From Kibdelosporangium banguiense (GTDB taxonomy: Bacteria > Actinomycetota > Actinomycetes > Mycobacteriales > Pseudonocardiaceae): a DNA stretch of 64,000 bases. The notes beneath the pieces were generated by a model that was given only the letters and a program-made list of their open reading frames with translations, was not told the origin of the DNA and made no database searches. Position numbers and translations under genes: made by a program. The stretch spans positions 4,911,203-4,975,202 of the forward strand of contig NZ_JAGINW010000001.1 of the NCBI RefSeq assembly GCF_017876405.1, given 5' to 3'. Positions 45,050 through 51,773 of the stretch are shown here, piece by piece. The number at the start of each line of letters is the position of its first letter. The first letter of the stretch is position 1.

Positions 45050-45848
45050 GTTCTTCGACCAGAAAGCCGACGGCGAGCCGGGCCTGGCGTTGTTCCTCAA
45101 CGCCGGCGACCCACCGCTCGACGTGCTGGCGGACCTCGTCCTCATGCTCGACGAGGCCGGTGTGGACTGTCTGGAACTGGCCGTGCCCTTCCCGGGCTCG
45201 GTCACCGACGGCCCGGTCATCCGGCGCTCGCACGACCGGGCACTGGCGCTCGGCGTCGGCCTGGACGAAGTGCTCACCTTCATCGCCGACGTGCGGCCCA
45301 GGCTGCGCCGGCTGCGGATCGCGCTGCTGGCCGACTGGAGCTACTCGATCAAGAGCAGGCCGTTGGCCGGGGCGGTCGGCGACATCGCCGAGGCAGGTGC
45401 GGACGGCTTGCTGCTGCACGCCCTGCCACCCCGGGTGCGGCCGGCGTTCTACCAGGCCACCAGCGACGCGGGCCTGCCGATCGTCACCACTTGCTATCAC
45501 AAGGTCTCCACGGAACAGGTCATGGCCGAGGCAGCAGCGAACGCTTCGGCCTACCTGTACCTGGTCGCCCAGTACGGCCGGAGCGGCACCGCGCCGGCCG
45601 ACGGGTACGCCGATCTCGCCGGCACCATCGCGAAGTTGCGTGTGGACACTGCGGTGCCCATCGCCGTCGGGTTCGGAGTCAAGACAAGAGCAGACGTCAC
45701 CACGGTCCACGCCCTCGGGGCGGATGCGGTGATCGTCGGCTCCGCAGGAGTGGCGCGGGTCGAAGAAGCCCTCGCGTACAACCGCGACGTGGTCACCGAG
45801 TTCGCCGACTTCGTCCGGTCGGTCCACCCCGCCCACACACTCGCCTAG
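45042..45848 (+). CDS. trpA: Tryptophan synthase alpha-like lyase (TrpA without TrpB)
   Basis: A 268-residue TIM-barrel protein that in tryptophan synthesis cleaves indole-glycerol phosphate to indole and glyceraldehyde 3-phosphate. The catalytic acids are conserved as E45 in LELAVPF and D56 in SVTDGP (Salmonella E49/D60), and the phosphate-binding AVGFGVKTRADV and IVGSAGVARVEEA motifs are present. Loop 6 and the beta-subunit contact loops differ, and no trpB lies anywhere in the window. It may work alone as a retro-aldolase on another ring-glycerol phosphate, like plant BX1/IGL. It overlaps the trpD-like gene by 8 bp. Confidence 0.85.
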   Translation: MAEFFDQKADGEPGLALFLNAGDPPLDVLADLVLMLDEAGVDCLELAVPFPGSVTDGPVIRRSHDRALALGVGLDEVLTFIADVRPRLRRLRIALLADWSYSIKSRPLAGAVGDIAEAGADGLLLHALPPRVRPAFYQATSDAGLPIVTTCYHKVSTEQVMAEAAANASAYLYLVAQYGRSGTAPADGYADLAGTIAKLRVDTAVPIAVGFGVKTRADVTTVHALGADAVIVGSAGVARVEEALAYNRDVVTEFADFVRSVHPAHTLA

Positions 45849-45864
45849 CAACAAGGAGCTGACC

Positions 45865-46239
45865 ATGATCATTCGCCACATCGACGAAGTGAAGACCGTT
45901 GAGTGGGGCAACGGCCTGTCGCGCCGGTTCCTGCTCGAGGCCGACGGTATGGGCTACTCGCTCACCGACACCCTGGTCCGCGCCGGCACCAAGTCGCACC
46001 TGGAGTACCGCAACCACCTCGAGGCCTGCTACTGCATCGAGGGTTCCGGCGAGGTGATCGACACCGAGGGCAACTCCTTCCCGATCACCCCGGGCGTGAT
46101 GTACGCGCTGGACAAGCACGACCCGCACTGGCTGGTCGCGAGCCCGCACGAGGACCTGCGTCTGGTGTGCATGTTCACCCCGGCGCTGCGGGGCGACGAG
46201 GCCCACAACCTCGACACGGACGAATTCTCGGAGTACTGA
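45865..46239 (+). CDS. ectC: Ectoine synthase-like cupin (orphan EctC)
   Basis: A 124-residue single-domain cupin very close to L-ectoine synthase: LLEADGMGYSLTDTLVRAGT, the RNHLEACYCIEGSGEV metal-binding strand, and GVMYALDKHDPHWL, keeping the Tyr, Glu and His that hold iron and substrate. EctC closes a ring by intramolecular water loss. ectA, ectB and ectD are absent, so ectoine synthesis is not encoded here. Its place between trpA-like and dehydrogenase genes suggests a cyclocondensation on the cluster intermediate (inference). Confidence 0.88.
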   Translation: MIIRHIDEVKTVEWGNGLSRRFLLEADGMGYSLTDTLVRAGTKSHLEYRNHLEACYCIEGSGEVIDTEGNSFPITPGVMYALDKHDPHWLVASPHEDLRLVCMFTPALRGDEAHNLDTDEFSEY

Positions 46240-46247
46240 GCCGAAAT

Positions 46248-46273
46248 CCCCGCGCGGGGCGACCCGCGCGGGG
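46248..46273 (+). terminator. Very stable GNRA-loop hairpin inside the operon
   Basis: An 11-bp perfect GC stem (46248-46258 with 46263-46273) closed by a GCGA tetraloop, 8 bp after the EctC-like stop and 22 bp before the next ATG. It could attenuate or stabilise the operon mRNA at this point. Confidence 0.5.
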
Positions 46274-46295
46274 CCCAGCCTCAAGGCGGCACACC

Positions 46296-47435
46296 ATGAT
46301 CGATTGGAATGAGGACCAGATCGCGTTGCGAGAGGGCTTGTCCGCGTGGCATGAGGCCTTCTCCGCCGATCACGTCGAGAATGACGAGGAAAGCACGTTC
46401 TCGTGGGAGAAGTGGAAGCTGGTGCGCGAGTCCGGCATCCTCAGCCTGCCGTTCGACGAGCGCTGGGGCGGCCTCGGCCAGGATCTGCTGACCACGATGT
46501 ACGTCCTGGAGGGGCTTGGTGAGGGCTGCCGCGACGGCGGGCTGAACTTCTCGGTCACCACGACGATCTGCAGCGTCGGTGTTCCACTCGAACGCTTCGG
46601 TTCCGCCGCCCTGAAGGAGAAGTACCTGCCGAGGATCATCTCGGGGGACGCGATCGGCGCGCACGCCATCAGTGAACCGGCCGGCGGTTCGGACGCGCTG
46701 AAGATGCGGACCAAGGCCGAACGCGACGGTGATCACTTCATCCTCAACGGCAGCAAGACCTTTGTGAGCAACGGCCCGATCGCGGATCTGTTCATGGTCT
46801 ACGCCAAGACTCACCCGGACGGCGGGCCCCTTGGTGTCACGGCGTTTCTGATCGAGCGGGACACACCGGGCTTCGAGATCGGCAACCCGATCAAGAAGAT
46901 GGGCCTGCGCACCTCGCCGCTCTCGGAGCTGTTCTTCGACGAGTGCCGCGTGCCCGCGTCCCAGGTCTGCGGCCGGATCGGCGGCGGATTCCTGGTGCTG
47001 GACTACGTGATGAAGCGCGAGATCCTGTACTCGTTCATCACCAATGTCGGCGAGATGCAGAACCGGCTTGAGCGTTGCGTCGACTACGCCACCAAGCGCA
47101 CCCAGTTCGGCAAGCCGATCGGCACCTACCAGGCGATCGCCAACAAGATCGTGGACATGAAGATCCGCCTCGAGACTTCGCGCAAGTGGTTGTACGACAC
47201 GGCGGAGCGTCTGGTGCGGGGCGAGAACGTGACCGTTGACATGGCCATCGCGAAGCTGCTGACCAGTGAGAGCAACCTTGCCTCGAGCCTGGCGGCGGTG
47301 CAGATCTTCGGTGGCAACGGCTACATGGCCGAGTACGGGCTGGAGAAGGACGTGCGCAACGCGGTCGCGGGCACGATCTACTCGGGCACCAACGAGATTC
47401 AGTACAACCGCATCGCATCCATGCTGGGGCTGTAA
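46296..47435 (+). CDS. Acyl-CoA dehydrogenase family flavoprotein
   Basis: A 379-residue FAD enzyme for alpha,beta-desaturation of a thioester. It has HAISEPAGGSDAL, LNGSKTFVSNG, the KRTQFGKPIG FAD/dimer motif and the C-terminal AGTIYSGTNEIQYNRIA. The usual catalytic Glu of the YEGT motif is Ser here, but a Glu in KREILYSF aligns with the alternative base of isovaleryl-CoA dehydrogenase (helix G). It may oxidise the ACP2-bound substrate, as related enzymes do when making pyrrolyl-carrier proteins from proline; the substrate is unknown. It overlaps the trpF-like start by 1 bp. Confidence 0.9.
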   Translation: MIDWNEDQIALREGLSAWHEAFSADHVENDEESTFSWEKWKLVRESGILSLPFDERWGGLGQDLLTTMYVLEGLGEGCRDGGLNFSVTTTICSVGVPLERFGSAALKEKYLPRIISGDAIGAHAISEPAGGSDALKMRTKAERDGDHFILNGSKTFVSNGPIADLFMVYAKTHPDGGPLGVTAFLIERDTPGFEIGNPIKKMGLRTSPLSELFFDECRVPASQVCGRIGGGFLVLDYVMKREILYSFITNVGEMQNRLERCVDYATKRTQFGKPIGTYQAIANKIVDMKIRLETSRKWLYDTAERLVRGENVTVDMAIAKLLTSESNLASSLAAVQIFGGNGYMAEYGLEKDVRNAVAGTIYSGTNEIQYNRIASMLGL

Positions 47436-48154
47436 TGAAGACTGGATTCTCCTCGAAGGCCGACCGCAAGCTGCTCAAGGTGTGCGGGGCCACCACGAAA
47501 GCGGACGTCGAACTGCTGGCGTCCTCGGGCGCGGACCTGGTCGGACTGTGGCACGGTGTCGCCGACGGGCCCTCTGAAGTGTCAGTCGAGCAAGTCACGA
47601 CGTTAGCCGAGGCGGCCAGGGCGACCGGCCGCCTGGAGCCGACACTGGTGACGTTCCTGTCCGACGTCGAGGTGCTCCGGCAGATCGTCGAACGGACTGG
47701 CATCCAATGGATCCAGCTGCACGCCTACCAGATGCCTGCGATGATCCGGGCGCTGCGGCAAGCGGTGTCCCATGAGCTGACCATCGTGAAGGTGCTGCAC
47801 CTGAAGAACGGCAAGTGCCTGGAACGGCCGTTGATCAAGGCGTACGAGAACGCCGGCGTCGACGTGTTCCTGCTCGACGTCGTGACCGCGGACGGCCAGA
47901 TCGGCAGCACCGGCCAACGGCTGCAGGCCGACGACGTGGCCGACCTGGTGCCGAGTTTCAACCGGCCGTTCCTGCTGGCAGGCGGGATCTCGGCGCACAA
48001 CAGCGCGGACTACGCGACGGTCGCCGGGCACCCGCAGTTCCGCGGCATCGACGTGGACACCGGCGCTCGCAACCACTTCGGCCGGTTCGAGCGCAAGAAC
48101 ATCACCGACATCAGCCGTGGCTGGCGCACGGCACGTTATGTGGAGGTCGCGTGA
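47435..48154 (+). CDS. trpF: Phosphoribosylanthranilate isomerase-like enzyme (divergent TrpF)
   Basis: A 239-residue TIM-barrel protein with TrpF hallmarks: the general base Cys17 in LKVCGATT and the general acid Asp148 in VFLLDVVTADG, the IQLHAYQ strand end, LAGGISAHN and a DVDTGAR phosphate site. It would perform the Amadori rearrangement of an N-phosphoribosyl amine. The SPR motif that contacts the anthranilate part in TrpF reads DGPSEVS here, consistent with another substrate. Its ATG overlaps the dehydrogenase stop, and its stop overlaps the trpC-like start. Confidence 0.83.
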   Translation: MKTGFSSKADRKLLKVCGATTKADVELLASSGADLVGLWHGVADGPSEVSVEQVTTLAEAARATGRLEPTLVTFLSDVEVLRQIVERTGIQWIQLHAYQMPAMIRALRQAVSHELTIVKVLHLKNGKCLERPLIKAYENAGVDVFLLDVVTADGQIGSTGQRLQADDVADLVPSFNRPFLLAGGISAHNSADYATVAGHPQFRGIDVDTGARNHFGRFERKNITDISRGWRTARYVEVA

Positions 48155-48846
48155 GATTCGTGGACGCCCTGCTCGCCGCGGACCGCCCGGTGATCATGGA
48201 GTTGAAACGGCGGGACCCGCATGGCGGTGACCTGTTCGGCGAGAGGTCGATCCGGGAGATCGTCGCCGAGTACGAGGCCGCGGGCGCGCCGTGCATCTCT
48301 GTGGTCACCGGGCGGTGGTTCGGCGGGGCCGACTCGATGCTTCGTGAGGTCGCGTCGCTCACCGACCGCCCGGTGTTGCAGAAGGACTTCATCACCCGGC
48401 GTGACCAACTGCTGAAGGCCAAGGACCTGGGCGCCTCGGCGGTGCTGCTGACCGCCGGCCTGCTGCCGAGATCCAGCATGCCGACCCTGGTCGGTGCGAG
48501 CCTCGAGCTCGGGCTTACTCCGTTCGTGGAAGTCACCAGCGAGGCCGAGATCGACGCCCTGCCAAGTGCGGACCAGTGCGTCGTTGCCGTCAACAACAAG
48601 GACATCAAGAATAAGGAACGTGACCCGGGCGACCTGGATCGCAGCATTCGGCTGCTGCCCGCGCTCGCCGGCAGCGGGACGGTGTGCCCGGTGAGCGCGA
48701 GCGGTATCACCGAGCCCCAGGACGCGGCCCGGCTGCTTGCCGCTGGATACAAGGGTTTGCTGATCGGGACAGGTCTGCTTCGCACGACCAGTCTCGTGGA
48801 TTGGTTGGACTCACTCGACAAACTACGGAACGTAAACGTGCCGTGA
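48151..48846 (+). CDS. trpC: Indole-3-glycerol-phosphate synthase-like enzyme (divergent TrpC)
   Basis: A 231-residue TIM-barrel protein, shorter than most TrpC (about 250-270) because the N-terminal helical extension is missing. Active-site residues kept: E17 and K19 (IMELKR), K78 (LQKDF), E127 (PFVEVTS), N148/N149 (AVNNKD). One catalytic Glu is lost: the ESGI motif is ASGI (A183), and NNR is NNK. It would close a five-membered nitrogen ring from an Amadori ketose. The GTG at 48151 overlaps the TrpF-like stop. It is the last gene of the long operon. Confidence 0.85.
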   Translation: MRFVDALLAADRPVIMELKRRDPHGGDLFGERSIREIVAEYEAAGAPCISVVTGRWFGGADSMLREVASLTDRPVLQKDFITRRDQLLKAKDLGASAVLLTAGLLPRSSMPTLVGASLELGLTPFVEVTSEAEIDALPSADQCVVAVNNKDIKNKERDPGDLDRSIRLLPALAGSGTVCPVSASGITEPQDAARLLAAGYKGLLIGTGLLRTTSLVDWLDSLDKLRNVNVP

Positions 48847-48869
48847 ACCTCGTGTGGATGAAGGAACTC

Positions 48870-48896
48870 GGCCCGGACGGCTGCGCCGCCCGGGCC
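48870..48896 (+). terminator. Hairpin after the trpC-like gene
   Basis: A GC-rich stem (48870-48876 with 48890-48896, plus inner CGGC/GCCG pairing) between the trpC-like stop and the ribosome site of the next gene. It probably reduces read-through. Confidence 0.5.
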
Positions 48897-48919
48897 ACAG
48901 CCATGTCCAAAGGAGCCTC

Positions 48920-49738
48920 ATGAGCGACAAGACGACACTGGTGCTCGGCGGAACGGGCAAGACCGGGCGCCGTGTGGTGGCCCGGCTCGAGGCGTCGGGT
49001 GTTGCGGTGCGTGTCGGTTCCCGTACCGCGGCCCAGCCGCCGTTCGACTGGGACAAGCGGGAGACGTGGGGTCCTGTGCTCGACGGGGTCGGCAAGGTTT
49101 ACGTCCTCTACTCGCCCGAGATCGGATTTCCCGGCGCCGCAGAGACGATCGGCGAGTTCGCCACGGCTGCCGTGGCCGCGGGTGTGCGGCGGATGGTGTT
49201 GCTGTCCGGGCGCGGCGACGATGTGCACGCCAATGCCAGTGAGCTCGCCATCCGGGAGAGCGGAGCCGAGTGGACCATTCTGCGGTCCGCGTGGTTCAGC
49301 CAGAACTTCAGCGAAAGCTTCATGTACGAACCGGTTCTGCACGGCCTGATCACGCTGCCGGCCGGTGACGTGGCCGAACCGTTCGTCGATGCCGAGGACA
49401 TCGCCGATGTCGCAGTCGCCGCTTTGACCACGGACGACCACATCGGCAAGTCCTATGAGCTTTGCGGGCCGCGGCTGCTGACCTTCGGCGACGCGGCCGC
49501 GGAGATCGGCCAGGCGGCAGGCAAGGAGGTTCGGTACGTTTCGGCCACATTCGTCGAATATGGGCGGATGTTGCGGGAACATGGACTGCCACGTGCGTAT
49601 GTCGAGATGTTCCGCACAGTCCTGGATGGACGGAACTCGCATGTGAGTGACGGCGTCCAGCAGGCGCTCGGCCGCGAGCCGAGGGATTTCAGTGAGTATG
49701 CCAAGAAGACAGCGGATTCGGGGGTTTGGACACGATGA
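48920..49738 (+). CDS. NmrA-like NAD(P)-binding protein
   Basis: A 272-residue atypical short-chain reductase. It has an N-terminal Rossmann motif (LVLGGTGKTGRRVVARL), VLLSGRG, the ILRSAWFSQNF segment and VDAEDIADVAVAAL, all typical of NmrA/quinone-oxidoreductase-2-like proteins. It has no classical YxxxK. The ATG at 48920 follows AAAGGAG. It may be a redox sensor or a reductase acting late in the pathway. It overlaps the hemerythrin-like gene (ATGA). Confidence 0.85.
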   Translation: MSDKTTLVLGGTGKTGRRVVARLEASGVAVRVGSRTAAQPPFDWDKRETWGPVLDGVGKVYVLYSPEIGFPGAAETIGEFATAAVAAGVRRMVLLSGRGDDVHANASELAIRESGAEWTILRSAWFSQNFSESFMYEPVLHGLITLPAGDVAEPFVDAEDIADVAVAALTTDDHIGKSYELCGPRLLTFGDAAAEIGQAAGKEVRYVSATFVEYGRMLREHGLPRAYVEMFRTVLDGRNSHVSDGVQQALGREPRDFSEYAKKTADSGVWTR

Positions 49739-50406
49739 CCAGTAGTCAGCACCTGTCGACCGAGAACGGGGTGGCCGGCCTGCCGGAGCACATCCACGGG
49801 TTCGCGTTGATGCACGTGGCGATGCGGCGGGACGCACGGCGGATCGCCAAGGCGGCACCGAACATCACGCGGGCCGATGCCGGTGCGGTGGCCACCTGGT
49901 TCGACCAGGTGCTCAACGTGATCGACTGGCACCACCGCACCGAGGATGACGTGTTGTTCCCGGAACTGCGCCGCCGCGTGCCGGGATTCGCCGCCAAGGA
50001 AGAGCAGGAGCTCGCGCACGACCACCACGAGCTCGACCGGGCGATGGCCGACGTCGCGCGTTCACTGCGCGGTGACCTGGCCGCGTTGCCCGAGGCGGCG
50101 CAGAGGATGGAGAACGTCCTGCTGGAGCACCTCAAAGTCGAGGAGCCGATTGTCTTCCCGGTGTTCGTCGGCGAGTTGACGCCGCGGCAGTACCGAGGCC
50201 TGGAGGACCAGGTGTTACGCAGCGCCGGACCGGGGATGCGTGCTTTCCTGTTCCCATGGCTGTTCGACGGCATCGACCGGCGTACGGCGTCCAGGACGGC
50301 CGCGGCCATCGCCATCCCGGCGCCGGTCCGATTGGTCGGCAGCACGGTACTGACCTGGCGGTACGACCGGATGATCACACCTGTGGTGAACCTGGGAAGA
50401 CGGTAG
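49735..50406 (+). CDS. Hemerythrin-like HHE-domain protein
   Basis: A 223-residue protein with a four-helix HHE cation-binding domain: His/Glu ligands in IHGFALMHVAMRRD, VIDWHHRTEDDVLFPEL, LAHDHHELDRAM and LLEHLKVEEPIVFPVF, which would hold a di-iron centre. The C-terminal 60 residues (FLFPWLFDGIDRRTAS) are specific to an actinobacterial subgroup. It could bind O2 or NO, or protect flavoenzymes. It is coupled to the NmrA-like gene by ATGA. Confidence 0.87.
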   Translation: MTSSQHLSTENGVAGLPEHIHGFALMHVAMRRDARRIAKAAPNITRADAGAVATWFDQVLNVIDWHHRTEDDVLFPELRRRVPGFAAKEEQELAHDHHELDRAMADVARSLRGDLAALPEAAQRMENVLLEHLKVEEPIVFPVFVGELTPRQYRGLEDQVLRSAGPGMRAFLFPWLFDGIDRRTASRTAAAIAIPAPVRLVGSTVLTWRYDRMITPVVNLGRR

Positions 50407-50422
50407 TAGGGCATTGAGGTGA

Positions 50423-50446
50423 ACCGTCCGTCCGATCGGGGACGGT
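50423..50446. terminator. Palindromic hairpin after the hemerythrin-like gene
   Basis: ACCGTCC (50423-50429) and GGACGGT (50440-50446) flank a CCGATCGG palindrome. It acts as a terminator or an operator before the DUF1772 gene. Confidence 0.45.
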
Positions 50447-50508
50447 CCGGTGACCCGGCGCCCGTTCGCTGCTAGACAAAGAGTCCACACCAGAAGGAGA
50501 GCCTGAAC

Positions 50509-51069
50509 ATGCTTGCTGACCAAGGCGCAGGCCGGGTTGCGCGACCGCGCAGCAAAGCCGCCGCACCGCTGCTCTACCTGTCCACTCTCACGATCGGGCT
50601 GATGGCCGGTTTCTTCTTCGCGTTCGCGGCGCTGGTCATGCCGTCGTTCGCCAAGATCGACGACCGCTCGTTCGTGGTCGCCATGCAGAAGATCAACGAC
50701 GGCGTGAACTCGGGTGCGTTCCAGTTCGCCTTCCTCGGCGCGTTCGTGTTCACCGGCGCGGCCGCGATCGTGCACCACCGGATGGGTGCCCGCAACGCCG
50801 CACGCTGGATCCTCGCCGCGCTGCTGCTGTACATCGTCGCGCTCGCGATCACCTTCGGAGGCAACATCCCCCTGAACAACAACCTCGCCGCCGCGGGCGA
50901 CCCGGCTGCCATCGCCGATTTCACCGCGGTGCGGACCGCCTTCAACGAGGGCACGTGGAACGCGCTCAACGCCGCGCGAACGATTGCGTGCATGTTGTCG
51001 CTGCTAGCGCTCGTGCCGGCGATCGCGCTCGCGGGACGCGGGAAAATAACTCCCAAAACGGGCGTTTGA
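50509..51069 (+). CDS. DUF1772 (anthrone oxygenase-like) membrane protein 1
   Basis: A 186-residue four-helix membrane protein of the DUF1772 family, which includes anthrone/noranthrone oxygenases such as fungal HypC and also many proteins of unknown role. It shows the GLMAGFFFAFAALVMPSFA first helix, an AMQKIN motif and the NIPLNNNLA signature. AGAAGGAGAG precedes the ATG at 50509. It might oxidise an electron-rich ring without a cofactor. Confidence 0.8.
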   Translation: MLADQGAGRVARPRSKAAAPLLYLSTLTIGLMAGFFFAFAALVMPSFAKIDDRSFVVAMQKINDGVNSGAFQFAFLGAFVFTGAAAIVHHRMGARNAARWILAALLLYIVALAITFGGNIPLNNNLAAAGDPAAIADFTAVRTAFNEGTWNALNAARTIACMLSLLALVPAIALAGRGKITPKTGV

Positions 51070-51125
51070 CCTGATATCGTTCACGTGACTCGGAGTGGCC
51101 CGATCGGCAGGGAGGAAAAGGGACG

Positions 51126-51620
51126 ATGGAACTGGTCCGAGGCGGTGTCCTGGTGGTCTCCACGATTTTGATCGGATTGACCGCCGGGTATTTCTTCGCC
51201 TACAGCAACTCGGTCATGCGCGCGCTGCGTGGGGTTGACGATCGGGCCTTCGTCAACGTCATGCAGAAAATCAACAGGGATGTCCAGAATCCGGTTTTCT
51301 TTCTGGCTTTCCTCGGCGGAGTGCTGTTCGGGATCATCGCGTTGTTCATGTTCCTCAGTCAGCCGGCCGCGGTGCTGCTGCCGGTGATCGTGAGTCTCGC
51401 GTTCAATTTCCTGATGTGCTTCGTGGTCACTGTGCGGGGCAACGTCCCGATGAACGTCCGGCTCGACCGCATGGGCCCGCCGGAACGCATCGGTGACGTC
51501 GCTGCCGTCCGGAGGGAGTTCGAAGGGGCCTGGACCAGGCTCAACCACGTCCGGGCCTGGGGTTCCACGCTCGGCTTCGGCGCCATGGTCTGGGCACTCA
51601 TCGCCTACGTCAACACCTGA
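51126..51620 (+). CDS. DUF1772 (anthrone oxygenase-like) membrane protein 2
   Basis: A 164-residue paralogue of the preceding gene (GLTAGYFFAYSNSVMRAL, NVMQKINRDVQNPVFFL, NVPMNVRLDRMG), with four membrane helices. GGGAGGAAAAGGGACG precedes the start. The tandem pair suggests a heterodimer or two oxidation steps. Confidence 0.8.
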   Translation: MELVRGGVLVVSTILIGLTAGYFFAYSNSVMRALRGVDDRAFVNVMQKINRDVQNPVFFLAFLGGVLFGIIALFMFLSQPAAVLLPVIVSLAFNFLMCFVVTVRGNVPMNVRLDRMGPPERIGDVAAVRREFEGAWTRLNHVRAWGSTLGFGAMVWALIAYVNT

Positions 51621-51635
51621 GCGACGGTCTTTTCC

Positions 51636-51690
51636 AGGCCCTCGTGAATAACTTTCCGTCGACTCGACGGAAAGTTATTCACGAGGGCCT
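51636..51690. terminator. 27-bp near-perfect palindrome (terminator)
   Basis: A perfect 27-bp stem (51636-51662 with 51664-51690) around one base. It ends the DUF1772 transcript and lies 10 bp before SARP-type box 6. The outer arm CCCTCGTGAATAAC shares the CTCGTGA core with the ahcY terminator. Confidence 0.8.
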
Positions 51691-51699
51691 CGTCGCGTA

Positions 51700-51731
51700 T
51701 TGCGGGCATCTTGCGGGGGACGGCGTAAAAA
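51700..51731 (+). promoter_or_regulatory. SARP-type box 6 and -10 element
   Basis: TTGCGGG (51700-51706), spacer CATC, TTGCGGG (51711-51717), then TAAAAA (51726-51731) 8 nt downstream. The heptamers are identical to those of box 1. It ties the decarboxylase-to-multicopper-oxidase operon to the cluster. Confidence 0.78.
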
Positions 51732-51773
51732 GATTCATGGGAACTACCCGGCACCGGTTGGGAAGGGTTGACC

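Noticed and set aside
45865-46239. Ectoine biosynthesis locus
   Set aside because: No ectA, ectB, ectD or aspartokinase nearby; only the synthase-like cupin is present.
43997-48846. Normal tryptophan operon
   Set aside because: trpE, trpG and trpB are missing, the genes are interrupted by ectC-like and dehydrogenase genes, and anthranilate-handling residues are changed.
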